Below, one piece after another: positions 53,490 through 64,000 of a stretch of 64,000 nt of DNA. Both the position numbers and the translations under genes were made by a program. The DNA lies in NCBI GenBank assembly GCA_003049465.1, contig PYSS01000036.1, forward strand, positions 62,001 to 126,000. Reading direction: 5' to 3'. Numbering within the stretch: position 1 is the first letter of the stretch; each line of letters opens with the position of its first letter. The stretch comes from Magnaporthiopsis rhizophila (lineage: Eukaryota > Ascomycota > Sordariomycetes > Magnaporthales > Magnaporthaceae). The notes beneath the pieces were generated by a model that was not told the DNA's origin, made no database searches, and saw only the letters and a program-made list of their open reading frames with translations.

Positions 53490-54813
53490 GGTGCAATTGA
53501 ACCTGATCAACGGATCGTTTCTTTCCCGGCAGCTCAACTGCTTCCTCGAAAGACGGGAGCGACTTGGAAATAACGTGGAGTTGGTTGCCTTTCTACGGAT
53601 GACGGATGAACGGATAGGTGGGTCGTGGGGTTTGGTTTGAATGGGGGCGGGCAGCAGGCTAATGACCGATCATCAGTTGACAGGGCAAGAAAAGAGAAAA
53701 CCTAGATTATCAAACAAATGGAGCCGTTGATCATGTCAATCCAACAAGCATGGACCCGGAGTTTCGAACCACAATTTGGGCCGAGTTGCTTGGCGATATC
53801 CCGTCAAGAAGCCAAGACGATAAAGGTTGATGTGTTCGGCAGCGCAGCCGCGAACAAAGGGCGATCAATGGGACTCCCCGTGGTGCCCTGAGGGATTTGC
53901 ATCGTCCCGGACCAAAAAAAGAATGATATGAGGTCGTCTGTGGATAAGCCTTGAAGCTTGGTGCGACGAACGCGCCCCTGGAAGCTGGCTGGGGTCAAGG
54001 GTTGTTTCATGGAGGTGGGGTTACGTCAGGGCAGGAACGCAGGGGTCTGGATTAGAAGAACAGAATTCCCTAATCCGGACAGCTCCTGATGACTTGAACA
54101 TTGTCAGGGTGGCCCGCGGTGCCTGTGCCTAAGTTGGAAACAGCGCCCCAAACAGATCAGCCGTCAACCACGACCACGAGATTCTGTCACGAAGGTGAAA
54201 AACACCAGAAACGACTGGGTGATCCCCGTTCCCCTAGCAGCCAGTGCATCCTCTGCTTAGTTTAATTTTAATCTGGGTGAAGCCTACGTTTTGAGCCGCA
54301 ATATGCGTTCCCCCGCCCGAGAAATGGCTCCTGCTCTTCCCCAGGTCCACCCCCTATCCGGCTTGCTGGGCTACCTGCCGACCTGCCGAGCGGCGAAGGG
54401 GCTGATTTGGAGCTAGTGGGGGATCAAGCCTCGAGGCTTGCCGCCGGCCCCTGCTCAAGATGGCGCCGCATCCTCCGCACGCGGATCAGGCGGTCGTAAT
54501 CAGTATTTCCGCTTTTGGACACTAACGTAACTCTGAGCCTTTGCCATCCCAGCAACGAAGACGGCTTGCCCGTCGAGGACGACGTCTTCGCGATGTCGAC
54601 CTTGGGAAGTATATATGGAGGATGAAAGCACCCATCAACTGACCCAAGATGGCCTGGTTCGACACCGCACTCCTCGCCTCAAATCATCGGACTGGCTCCA
54701 GGTGTCTTTGTCTTTCCCTTCGTTTCCTTTTCTCAGCACTACCAACCTAGACGCCAGTCGTTGTCCTTCCCTTGATCACCACCACCCACTATCACGAACA
54801 CCAAGTCATAATC
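53490..54813. promoter_or_regulatory. Divergent region between bZIP and beta-propeller genes
   Basis: 1.32 kb. A TATATAT element at 54610-54616 lies about 200 nt before the ATG of the + strand gene, with a CT-rich leader (54700-54800). The bZIP side holds no clear TATA. No ORF supported. Confidence 0.55.
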
Positions 54814-56119
54814 ATGCACGCCTCAGCGCTCCTCCTTCTGTCTCTCGGCCAGGTGGCCAGCGTCCTCGCACGCCCCGCCACCAACAACAAGAGCTGCGCG
54901 AAGAACGCCAGGGTCGTCTACACCATCAACAATGAGAAGGAGAACGCCGTCGTGGCCATCCGGGTCGGTGCGGACGGCATGCTGCAGGCCGCCGGAGCGT
55001 CCAAGACGGCTACGGGCGGCGCCGGCGCCAACGGTGTTGACGACAAGGGGCAGCCCGCCGCCCCCGACCCTCTCTTCAGCCAGTCCGCGCTGACTGTTGC
55101 TGGAAAGGTATGAAAATCCCACTTGTCTACCTATTCTACTGCCCCCAAAGGCAAGGTGGTTTCGGTCACGAATGCTAACGTTCTCCCTTTTCCTCCATGT
55201 GCAGAACCTCTTCGCCGTCAACGCCGGCTCCAACACGCTCACTATGTTCGCCATCGACGCCACTGACCCTACCAAGCTCACCATGGTCGGCAAGCCCGTC
55301 GCCATCCCCGGCGAGTTCCCCGTCACGGTGGCGGCGTCCAACAAGAACAAGCTCGCTTGCGTTGGCACTACGGGCGCCAAGGCCGGAGTCTCGTGCGCGT
55401 CCTTCTCGGCCCAGGGGCTGGCTGCCATGGACGCGCTCAGGCCCTTCGACCTGGGTCAGACCACGCCGCCCAAGGGCCCCACCAACACGGTGTCGCAGGT
55501 CTTCTTCGCGCGCGACGGCAAGACGCTCTTCACGACCGTCAAAGGCGACCCGCCCGCCAAGAAGAACGGCTTCCTCGCCTCGTTCCCCGTCGCCGCGGCT
55601 GCGCAGGGCAAGGCCGCGGCCGTGAACGCCCAGGGCGCCCAGTCGTCGCCCCAGGGCACCGCCGTGCTCTTCGGCTCGACCACGATCCCGGGCTCCAAGG
55701 ACCTGTTCGTGACCGACGCCTCCTTCGGCGCCGCCGTGCTCTCGGTGGACGCCGCCGGTGGCAACGCCACGGTGAAGGGTAAAGGCACTGTCGACGGCCA
55801 GAAGGCGACGTGCTGGGTCACCATCAACCCGGCCACCAAGACCGCCTTCGTCACCGACGTGGGCACCAACCGCCTCGTCGAGATGTCGACCCAGGACGCC
55901 AAGATCCTCGGCCAGGTCGACCTGTCGGCCAACGGCGACCCGGGCCTGATCGATCTCCAAGCTGCCGGCAAGTTCGTCTACGCCCTCAGCCCCGGAAACG
56001 GCACCACCCAGGCCGCCATCACCGTCGTCGACGCCACGACCAAGAAGCAGGTGCAGCACATGCAGCTGCAGGCCATGGGCGTGGGCAAGAACTCGATGGG
56101 ACTCGCGCTGCTCAAGTGA
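54814..56119 (+). CDS. Secreted beta-propeller protein, lactonase/3-carboxymuconate cyclase-like (402 aa)
   Basis: Two exons: 54814..55107 and 55205..56119 (97-nt intron, gtatga...tgcag, phase 0; LTVAGK-NLFAVNAGSN). The start at 54814 is chosen over 54772 because MHASALLLLSLGQVASVLA is a clean signal peptide. The body has recurrent propeller-blade patterns: GNLFAVNAGSNTLTMFAI, VGKPVAIPGEFPVTVAAS, VSQVFFARDGKTLFTTVKG, DLFVTDASFGAAVLSVD, WVTINPATKTAFVTDVGTNRL and GKFVYALSPGNGTTQAAITVVD. This fits the YVTN/7-bladed lactonase family found among fungal secreted proteins. The catalytic residues of characterised lactonases cannot be placed by eye, so enzyme activity is not claimed. Confidence 0.85.
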
Positions 56120-58098
56120 TTTTTTTTTCTTCTCACATCCTTTCCTTCTTGTTTTGCCCTGTGTACATACTTAATGACGGCTTGGTGTTTTGCTGGGTTT
56201 GGGGAATCCGGACGATCGGTGAGGCAGCGAGCGAGCGGGTTGGTAGTGTCTGGGATTTATGATAACGCGGTTGAGCTTCTAGTCTCCCATTTTTCTGTTT
56301 TTCGTCTCTTGTACACAAATTTCAACCAAAGCTTTGGTTTGCGGTACTTCATTTGCTTATGACCGTCGTGCTCTGCGTGATATTGCCTTTCCCCAGAGGC
56401 CATTACACCACTACACCCAATTGGAGCGGCTCATTGCTGCACGGGCAGCATGTGGATTGATTCATGGATCCACCGCTATTTTCGTTGACGCCCCTGAACC
56501 CTTGAAATGGATGTTGGTCGTTTCAACCGCGCAGCCAATCACGCGGCAGCTTCTTTTTAGAATGCGCTGCTGAAGATCTCAACACACGCCTGATCATAAA
56601 CCAACAAGCGGCTGGCTGATTATACCCTGTTCTCTTTTCTACCATGTTTCCGTTGGTTCGTCTCTGTCTTATTTCGTCCTGCCGTCGACAAGTGGTTATC
56701 ATCCCCGGGATAGCAGTGGCGCCCTCCGAGCACCGATTGTACGCGCACAGACGGCATCGGGCTAACCCGGCGAGCTGGCCTCGAGACTTTCCACAAGACC
56801 ATCTCGTGAGGTCGAAAGGTCGTCATACAAATGTCCCTCGGAGTCACAATCGTTAGGTCTGTGCTTGCCTTCCATGGCTACCATTGGAATCCAAAGCCAC
56901 CGAACGCCTCGCGATGGCCCATGACCCCCTGATCGACCTGGCTGAGCGGCCCCCGATCCTCCGAGGCGTTCATGTCTCAAGGCCGGAATAGTCTTTTGTG
57001 GCGGACAGGTTCCGCCTGGTAGTAAAACTGAAATCCAGCCAAGCTGCGCCTTGCCCCCGACCGCCATTTCGGAGAAACGCCTGGATATGGCGTGACGATT
57101 GACCTCGCTCTATGACCCAGCCGTTTCCATGTCGTTCCGCCCGACATACCCGTTTCTTGAGCGGGGATAAGCCGCCCGTTGAGCTTAATAAATAAACAAG
57201 CATGAGTTTAAGCTTCAAGCCCGACGCCGACTGGCGCGTAGAAAGGACTGTTGGGAAGCTTTCTGGAACCGCGGGAGAAGAGTTCCACAAGTTTCAGCCA
57301 CAAACGTTTTCGACAACGGCCCACAACGGGCAGCCGAGTTGGTTCGGGGGGAGGGTTACCAGAGCGGTACGGCGGCGCTGTTGACTGCTTCTCTGTAGAA
57401 ACAGATGCTTAGCTCCCATGATCCTGGGAAACCTATAGAGTACTTCTTTTCTTGATATCGGCAGCGGAGAAGCTATAGCGTGGCGTCCGCTTCCTCCGCA
57501 AAACCACGGTCTTTGAGTCCGGTTACTGTTCTTCTACTTATTCCCTTGGGTCTTCAGTTAGAGAGATGGTGTGTAGCAAGCTGGTCACCCACCCTCCCAC
57601 AGCACTCAGCCTTTCTAGGCTCTTTCGATTAAGTCATACTGTGCACCAACCCCTGAAAGTGGAAGTTTACCCACGGTCTCTGGGCTTGAGGCCTCTCGTG
57701 GACCAACTGCCTGAACAGGAAGCTTACCAACTGGCCAGATGCCCCCCGTGAAAGTCTGGTTGCTTCCCTCCGCCAAAGACTTGTCCTGTGATACTTTTGC
57801 CTCGTCCAAGCCATCAAGAGAACTCACGATAACTCACGACAGTGGTGAGGAAGTGGGCAGCCCCAAGGCCGTAAGCTGGTGGGTGTCACGAAACTCTATT
57901 TGGGGATTGCAATATTTAATCCCGTCTCCCCCGGCTGTTTCCCCCGGTCTTCGTTCTTTCCAGAGATTCCCTCAGATCACTTTCTTCTGCCCGTCTTATT
58001 TTAAATCTGGCAATCGAATCCGATCTTACCAAGTCAAATCTCCCCATTATAGCCCTGGACAGCACCCAACCTTGGCCCAGCTTCAAACATAGGCCAAC
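56120..58098. other. Intergenic region between the beta-propeller and Zn2Cys6 genes
   Basis: 1.98 kb between two + strand genes. An AATATTTAAT element lies at about 57910-57919, 180 nt before the next start codon, followed by a C/T-rich leader. Other frames (57615-57827, 56762-57067) are short and without motifs. Confidence 0.55.
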
Positions 58099-59694
58099 AT
58101 GTCGTTCAATTATGTTTACGGCGATTCTGCCTACATCTGGAACGGCCCTGTCCTTGGGGAGTGGCAGCCCCTACAGCAGTGGCTGCCGGTACAGCAGCAG
58201 CAGCAGCCATCTCCTGCCGCGATAGACCCTGGTCTTATCCAGGGGCCGCTGCTCACCATGCCGCCGCAGGAGTTCTCCTCCTGGGCCGATCCTATGCTGG
58301 CCCAGGAGTCATTCGCAACCGGCCTCACCCCCACCCTCGTCGACACGGAAGTCGACCCCTCCTCCATGGCAGAATTCTCCAGCCTGGAGTTCGACGAAGG
58401 GATGGGAGAGCCGCAGTCGCAGCAGCAGCAGCAGCAGCAGCAGCAGGTTGTCGACTTCGACACGGAAGTCGACCCCTCCATGGCAGAATTCTTCCGCCTG
58501 GAGTTCGGCAAAGCAATGGGGGAGCTGCAGCCGCAGCAGCAGGCTGTCGACTTCGCCAGAGAAGAGAGCCCTTCCATCGAAGCTATCCTCAGCCTAGAGG
58601 TCGATGAGGCAATGGCGGAGCAGCAGCAGCCTCAGCAGGAGCAGCCTCAGCAGCAGCAGCAGCCGCCGCCGCCGCCGCCGCAACAACAGAAGCAGCGCCA
58701 GCCAGCCACACCCCCGCTTACCCCTGTCAAAAGCACCGGCACCAGCGGCAAGAAGCGCAAGGCCGACGCGGACGAGTGCGGCGAGCCGTTAGACCAGGGC
58801 ACCGCCAAGAAGAAGCGCAAGGTGGCGAGCAGCAGCAACACATGCAGCGAGTGCCGGCGCAAGAAGGCCAAGTGTGAGCTAGCCCCGGACGGCAGCGGCA
58901 ACTGCACGGGGTGCGTCAAGACCGGGCGCAAGTGCGTGCGCGACGGCCAGGACGGGCGCACGCACACCACCACCGCCGGCGAGCTGGCCGCCAGCGTGCT
59001 CGACTTCAAGCGCAAGGCCCTGTGCGTCTTGTACCTCGTCTGGCTGGCCCGCACCGGCCGCCTGGCCGACCCGGCCCTCGGCGTGGTCCGCGGCATGCTG
59101 GGCCGCATCGACACGCTCTCCGCCTGCCACATGGCCGCGGGGCTGGCCGAGACCAAGGTCGATGCCGAGGCGCTTGTGGCGCGCATCGACGCCGCCGCCG
59201 CCCCTGGCGCCATCCACTGGCCCGCGTTTGTGCACAAGGCCGAGCGCGCCATCGAGGGGGGCGACACCAAGCTCAAGGTGCGCCGCGACGGCCTCACGGC
59301 GTTCCGCAAAGACTCGCGCGCCATGCTCATGCGCCTCCGTGTCGTGCTGGGCGCCGCGGTGGAGGAGGACGGGCTCCGCGACAGCGGGCTGCTGTCCGAG
59401 CCGGTGCTCGTCGCCGTCGGCCAGGTCCTGTGCAACGACATGCACACCCACCCGTCCAGCGACCAGCTGGCAGAGCTCGCCAGCAACTCTTCGTGGCACC
59501 TCGACGGCCCGGAGATGTACGGCTACTACGATCTGGTCGAGTTCTCCTCGGCCATGATGACCAGGGCCGGGATGAAACGGTTCACGGACTGTGTGGGTGT
59601 GGACAACCTCCCCGAGTGGGACGGCTTTGGCAAGTTTGATGTCTGGGTCAGCGTCGAGTTCTCCGCCAAGGACGGCTTCAAGTCGTCAAAGTAG
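58099..59694 (+). CDS. Zn2Cys6 transcription factor with polyglutamine and triplicated acidic module (531 aa)
   Basis: Intronless. The Zn2Cys6 cluster is at residues 249-279 (C249-x2-C252-x6-C259-x9-C269-x2-C272-x6-C279; CSECRRKKAKC ... CTGCVKTGRKCV), preceded by basic nuclear-localisation-like clusters (GKKRKADAD, AKKKRKVASS). The N-terminal 200 residues are acidic and Gln-rich, with three related ~35-residue modules starting DTEVDPSSMAEF, DTEVDPSMAEFF and AREESPSIEAIL, each followed by CAG-encoded Gln runs, then a poly-Pro stretch; this looks like an activation domain. The region after residue 300 is helical (LAASVLDFKRKALCVLYLVWLA) and resembles no fungal_trans domain I can recognise. Unusually, the zinc cluster is central rather than N-terminal. 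Targets unknown. Confidence 0.88.
   Translation: MSFNYVYGDSAYIWNGPVLGEWQPLQQWLPVQQQQQPSPAAIDPGLIQGPLLTMPPQEFSSWADPMLAQESFATGLTPTLVDTEVDPSSMAEFSSLEFDEGMGEPQSQQQQQQQQQVVDFDTEVDPSMAEFFRLEFGKAMGELQPQQQAVDFAREESPSIEAILSLEVDEAMAEQQQPQQEQPQQQQQPPPPPPQQQKQRQPATPPLTPVKSTGTSGKKRKADADECGEPLDQGTAKKKRKVASSSNTCSECRRKKAKCELAPDGSGNCTGCVKTGRKCVRDGQDGRTHTTTAGELAASVLDFKRKALCVLYLVWLARTGRLADPALGVVRGMLGRIDTLSACHMAAGLAETKVDAEALVARIDAAAAPGAIHWPAFVHKAERAIEGGDTKLKVRRDGLTAFRKDSRAMLMRLRVVLGAAVEEDGLRDSGLLSEPVLVAVGQVLCNDMHTHPSSDQLAELASNSSWHLDGPEMYGYYDLVEFSSAMMTRAGMKRFTDCVGVDNLPEWDGFGKFDVWVSVEFSAKDGFKSSK
58339..58680 (+). repeat. Triplicated module with CAG/polyQ tracts
   Basis: Three in-frame copies within the Zn2Cys6 gene, starting at about 58339, 58456 and 58549. 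Copies 1 and 2 share GACACGGAAGTCGACCCCTC exactly. CAG runs separate them (58421-58446 is nine Gln codons). Confidence 0.85.
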
Positions 59695-61368
59695 GGAACT
59701 CGGGCGTCCTTGCTCTCTTCCCTCCGCCGTCGTCATAGCCACCAGTCGACCTCAGCCGCCATATCTGCTAGCAGGCACACCTGTACCATCAGCCAATATA
59801 CTCCTGCCATCAGCTAGCTGTCATATCTACCATGCTACAGCTTTTGGCATCAACAGCCATCATCTCTGCCACAGGCCACTGTCTACCTTCAACCGCTGTC
59901 TATACCACCAGCCGCTGTCTTACCAGCAGTCACCTTATATCATCAGCCGATACTCCTGCCAACAGCTCGCTGTCATATCTACCATGCGATAGCCTCTGGC
60001 ATCATCAGCCATTATATCTACCACAGGCCGCTGTCTACCATCAGCCGCTACATCTACCGTCCGCCACTCGACTAGCCGATTCGCTGCTATATCTGGTATC
60101 AGCCGTTGTCTATATCATCAGCCGCTGTCTCTACAATCGTTACAGCCATCAGACGCCATCAACCGCCATCTCTACTAGCAGAAACGCCTATACCATCAGC
60201 CGATACACCCGCCATCAGCCCGCCGTCGAATCTACCACGAGGCAGCTTTCGGCATTAGCAGCCGTCATCTCTATATCATCAGCCGCCGTCTCTACTAGCA
60301 GTCACCGCCATCTATCATGCCCGACTAGGGCAAACACCGAACAAAAAGGCTGCCATCACACTGCGGCCGTCATCACAACCACCATGCCTGGCCAGTCACG
60401 CCACCAAGCGAAACGCTGCCATCACACAGCCGATTCCACCAAGCAAGAGCTCCCGAGCGAGCACCAGGGCACCGCCACAAGCACAGGGGAGCATGCGGGG
60501 AAGAAGGCCGGAGAGGAGACGAATGACACGAATGAAGAAGCGCGTAGCCACGAGGCTGGATGATGTTTTACGAGAACAATGACTGTCTGCCCTTTTTTTT
60601 TGGAGTATTTTTTTTTTTTTTTTTTTTTTTGGGCTTTGGATTTGTGTTTGTCTCGTCATTTCACCTGAGCACCGCTTGGCGCCAGGAAGCGAAGGAGTTT
60701 TGGATACACCTTGATACCCCCCATACACTTGTTTTTGTTTGTACGAATTCCTCGATACCCTGGACGCATTTACCACTTCTTCAGCTCTTGACCTGTTTCT
60801 TGTTATACCCCTCTCTTCGAGTTTCCGATTCACGATATCAATGTAGCGACTCTGGCTTTGCACCTCAGCGAAAATTATGTCGTATTCACATGGTTTTATT
60901 TTTCAAATCGAATTTTGTCCTTTTGAGCCTTGTGCAATGCCGTATGGGACCAGCTGGCGGTGCTGCAATCTGACTGGTGTATTTTCACGTCTATACGAAT
61001 AAGGATGTCATAACAAGTCAGTATCATGCGTATGACGGCCATGTTCCTCGTGATGCGTAGTCCAGTTGCGTAGAGCGACGTAGAACGTGTGGGGGGACCT
61101 CTTTTTATCATATAATGACAGAGTTAGGTATACAAGCCCCGTGGCCTTGACATGCTGTTTCATCACAATTCTAGGCCAAAAAATACAGCCGTCCACCTCT
61201 TCAGCTCACCCACCAAGCTGCTCGCTGTCACCATAAGCCGCAGCCGATGCGACGAGCGAAAAAGCATGAGTAGGTACATACAGAAACGACAACGAGTACG
61301 AAAGTCCCAATACAAATCACTCCAACACGTTCATATCTTCATCCCTTTGCTCCCATCCCAGCATCCTC
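59695..61368. other. 3' region of the Zn2Cys6 gene and decayed repeat field
   Basis: 1.67 kb between convergent genes. It contains the degenerate repeat at 59740-60320, a long T run near 60605-60630, and the 3' flank of the ABC transporter gene. A 243-codon frame (59832-60563) is open only because the repeat lacks stops in that frame. Confidence 0.6.
59740..60320. repeat. Degenerate repeat field built on CATCAGCCG(C/A)...CTGTC units
   Basis: Short units such as CATCAGCCGCTGTCTA recur with many changes. A longer block is present at least three times, beginning at 59787, 59941 and 60194 with CATCAGCC(A/G)ATA, a CTCCTGCC-like segment, then AGC...CTGTC. It has no transposon features. Confidence 0.75.
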
Positions 61369-63808
61369 CTACGCGGTCGTCAGCTCGGCGATCCGCCTCT
61401 CGATCTCGGGCACCTGGCGCAGCTTGACCTCGAGGTCCTCCTTCTCGTCCTCGAGCTTGAGCCTCGCGTCCGCGTCCAGCCCCGTGAAGACGTAGTTGCC
61501 CTGCCCGTCGAACTGCAGGATGCGGCTGTGGTACTTCCACAGGCTGCGGCGGTGGCTGACCGTCATGAGCGTGACGCCGAGCGCCTTTGCGTTGTCGTAC
61601 ATGACCTTCTCCGTCTCGAGCGTCACGCTCGAAGTACACTCGTCCAGGATCGCGTATCGCGGCCTGTGGTAGAAGAGCCTCGCCATGGCCACGCGCTGCT
61701 GCAGCCCGCCGCTGAGCACGTCGCGCCACTCGGCCTCGGCGTCCCAGCCCTCCGGATACAGGTCCACGAGGTGCTCGAGGTTGAGGATCTTGAGGATGGC
61801 GAGGAGGTCCGCGTCGGAGACGCCCTTGGCCCGCACCGCGCGGAGGCCGTCCGGGTACGTGATCTGCTGCCGCAGCGAGCCGCGCGATAGGTAGGGCCGC
61901 TGCGGGATGTAGAAGATGGAAGTGAAGGCCGGCTTGTAGACTGTGCCGCCGTAGACGGGCCAGAGGCCACCCAGGATGCGGAACAGCGACGACTTGCCGC
62001 AACCGTTGGGACCCACAACCAGGAGGTGGTCGCCCTGCTTGAGGGAGAAGGACAGAGCTTTAACGAGGACATCGCCGTTGGGGGAGATAATGGGGCTGCA
62101 AGGTTGGGTCAGTATCATGTGTGTCCAGCACCTGGTTGTCCATGGAAACGAGAAATGGACTTACACGTCAATAAACTCAATATCCTCGCTCTCCACAATC
62201 TTGCCGCGACCCTTGAGCACGGCGGCGTTGTCCTCGGTGCCCGATGCCGAGACCAGCTTCTTCTTGAAGTGGCCGGCCTGGATGTCGTCCATGACGTCGA
62301 GCAGCGAGGCGACGCGTGACGTGTAGCCGGCAAGCTCCATGACCTCGCGGTACGAGAACATGATGCGGCCAAAGGCATCCGAGGCTGACAGCAGCATGCG
62401 GCGGTTGGTGACGAAGCTCTCGGTGCGGTCGCCCATGTTCATGGACACGTGGCCGGGCAGCTTGACGAAGACGGGCACCGAGCACAGCATCAGGCCCAGG
62501 GCGCCCCAGAAGTACTTGATGACAAAGTCCTCCATGAAGCCGTGGTAGAAGCGGCGCCGAAGGATGTAGTTGACGTGCTTGATCAGAGTGAAGTAGCCCT
62601 TGTCGAGCGTGTTCTTCTCGGCCTCGTGGCCCGCATATAGCGCCACCTCCTCGCAGTGGTCGATCAGGCGTGAGTGCTGGAATCGGAACTCGCCCTCGAG
62701 CCGGGCCTCATCGGCCACATACTTTCCAAACGGCGGCGTCAGCGCCCTCATTACGCTTGCAGAGAGCTGCACGAGGAGCGACATGAAGACGACGCCTTCG
62801 CCACCAACGCTTCTTGACAAAGAGTGAGTGTAGATGGTCTGGTCACGTGTCAGTTATTTCTTTCCTCAGAGAATAAATAACAGCCCAAAAAGGGGAAGCT
62901 ATATCCACGAACCATGTCCAGGAGCGGCTTGGCCAAGTTGCTGTATACCTCGGCCAGGCTGTTGGAGAACTTGGCAACATCTACAGCAATCAGCTGGTCG
63001 GCGTTCTTTATCCTGTCGTCCAGAGCCGAGATGCCGTAAAATGTGAGCTTGGACAGGTATTTGTCGTGTATGTGCTGCGTTAACCTTGTCCGGTACTTGA
63101 GGGAGAGCTCCGCCTGATGATAGGAGAGCTGTGGACATGAGATGGTTAGCTTTTTGTCCTCCGTCTGTCTTTTGTTCCTCGGAGGGAGTAGAGACGCACC
63201 ATGGAGTTGGTAAAGGTTGCCGGCACGGCAATCAACATCCACCACACAATCCGCTTCAGGAAGTCCTTGCCGTTGCCCTTGACGAGGCTCTTGACGATGG
63301 CGCCGTCCATGGCGGCAACCTTGAGGCTGATGAGCGTGCGCACGACCAAGAAGAAGCTGTGGCTGATGAGCAGGCGTGTCTCCTTGCTGCGCCAGCCGGG
63401 CACCACGATGCGGATCAGCTTGAGCAGCGAGCGGAAGAACTCGCGGTTCAGCTCCACCTTTTTGCGCTTCTTGCCCCCTGCTGCTGCCCCTCGCCCTCGT
63501 TTGCCGGCATCCCCGCCGTCCACGTCATCGTCTTCGTCGTCGGCGGCCAGGCTCGACGTGCCCGTGTCGGCGTCGCGGGCCGCGCGCTCGCGCTGCGAGG
63601 CGGCCTTTTGTTCGGCGACGGCGGCGCGCACGCGGTGGACGAGAGCGACGAGCAGGGTGAGGTAGACGGCGCGCGAGATGCGGGTGCGGTGCGACAGGTA
63701 CGTCTGCGTCAGCTGGGCCACGATGGCGCGCGCCGTGGCGGCGGGGGACGCCGACGCCGCGGCTGCCAGCATCCCCAGCCGCGCCGAGAGTTTAGACTGT
63801 GCGGCCAT
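61369..63808 (-). CDS. Peroxisomal ABC half-transporter of subfamily D (PXA/ALDP-like)
   Basis: Imports long-chain acyl-CoA or fatty acids into peroxisomes for beta-oxidation; acts as a dimer of half-transporters. Four exons: 63808..63200, 63128..62913, 62838..62165 and 62095..61369 (introns 71, 74 and 69 nt). The joins read TFTNSM-LSYHQAELS, AKPLLDM-TIYTHSLSR and IEFID-V-PIISPNG. The product is 741 aa. An N-terminal acidic/basic linker is followed by the membrane domain, with the ABCD EAA-like loop NADQLIAVDVAKFS near residue 245. The ATPase domain has Walker A GPNGCGKSS (528-536), signature LSGGLQQR (627-634), Walker B YAILDE (647-652) and the H-loop SHRRSLW. Which of the two yeast paralogues (PXA1, PXA2) it matches cannot be settled here. 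Confidence 0.96.
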
Positions 63809-64000
63809 CTACCAAGCCTTTCCTCCCTCCCCGCCTCTTTCTATCTCTCTTTCTCCCTCTACTTCGCGCGCGAACTGCAGCTTTCTGGCCCTCGTAAATC
63901 TCGGGTGCGGATTCGCTTGGTTCGAGGGCACGGCGCAGTTTTAAAATGAGCGGAAGATCGGATGGAAGCCCCGTCGGCCGGTCGAGGAAGGAGGCGGTAT
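63809..64000. promoter_or_regulatory. Upstream flank of the ABCD transporter gene
   Basis: 192 bp. On the minus strand it reads purine-rich just before the start codon (complement of the CCTCCCTCC-like + strand stretch 63820-63860). No TATA element seen. Confidence 0.45.

Noticed and set aside
53735..53800. GGTTCGAAACTCC on the minus strand, resembling a tRNA T arm
   Set aside because: The stem does not pair beyond two bases and no A box stands at the right distance.
59832..60563. 243-codon frame downstream of the Zn2Cys6 gene
   Set aside because: The frame is open only because the repeat units lack stops in it; composition is Ser/Thr/His repeats following the nucleotide repeat, with no start context or homology.
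1..64000. Search for CRISPR arrays, rRNA, intact tRNA, transposase or reverse transcriptase genes, and a secondary-metabolite cluster
   Set aside because: None found: no regularly spaced direct repeats with unique spacers, no rRNA or complete tRNA by eye, no transposon motifs or terminal repeats, and no PKS, NRPS or terpene core enzyme. The gene content is ordinary housekeeping and accessory fungal genes.

Overview
The window is a 64 kb piece of a filamentous ascomycete (Pezizomycotina) nuclear genome, most like a Sordariomycete. The evidence is short spliceosomal introns (about 60-200 nt, GTRNGT donors, CTAAC-type branch points, YAG acceptors), G/C-rich third codon positions, separate ACL1 and ACL2 subunit genes for ATP-citrate lyase arranged head to head, and fungus-specific families (2EXR, GEL/GAS transglycosylase, Zn2Cys6 and fungal bZIP factors, Nkp2, CENP-Q/Fta7). 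Species cannot be fixed by eye. One ambiguous base (14785), next to a 67-nt A run, marks a weak assembly point. Exon structures were derived by hand from splice signals and reading-frame continuity; all function calls are by recognition, with no database search.

Layout. 1-17 kb: 3' end of a di/tripeptide transporter, an unknown multi-pass membrane protein, the mitochondrial NAD-isocitrate dehydrogenase subunit IDH1, an atypical SDR, a large F-box/ankyrin protein, a 2EXR protein and a secreted repeat-rich Ser/Thr protein. 17-22.5 kb has no gene I can support. 22.5-35 kb: methionine synthase, the kinetochore subunit CENP-Q, an ER-type thioredoxin-like membrane protein, the kinetochore subunit Nkp2, and the chromatin reader EAF3/MRG15, whose 1.56 kb first intron contains a separate 183-codon ORF. 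36-45 kb: mitochondrial ribosomal protein uL30m, the divergent ACL1/ACL2 pair and cytosolic ribosomal protein uL15. 45-48.7 kb is gene-poor, with a decayed tRNA-like relic. 48.7-64 kb: a GPI-anchored beta-1,3-glucanosyltransferase, a bZIP factor, a secreted beta-propeller protein, a polyglutamine Zn2Cys6 factor followed by a decayed repeat field, and a peroxisomal ABCD half-transporter.

How the genes relate. ACL1 and ACL2 encode the two subunits of one enzyme making cytosolic acetyl-CoA, and share a 2.3 kb intergenic region rich in GGTACC-type palindromes. CENP-Q and Nkp2 belong to the same inner-kinetochore (CCAN/COMA-associated) assembly and sit 2 kb apart with one gene between them. IDH1 and the ABCD transporter belong to central carbon and fatty-acid metabolism, but nothing shows that they are co-regulated with ACL.

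The most unusual points are the ORF inside the EAF3 intron (nested gene or alternative first exon), the kinetochore gene pair with an AT-hook-bearing CENP-Q, start codons cut off from the rest of the gene by introns, the palindrome cluster between the ACL genes, and a Zn2Cys6 factor with a triplicated N-terminal module.
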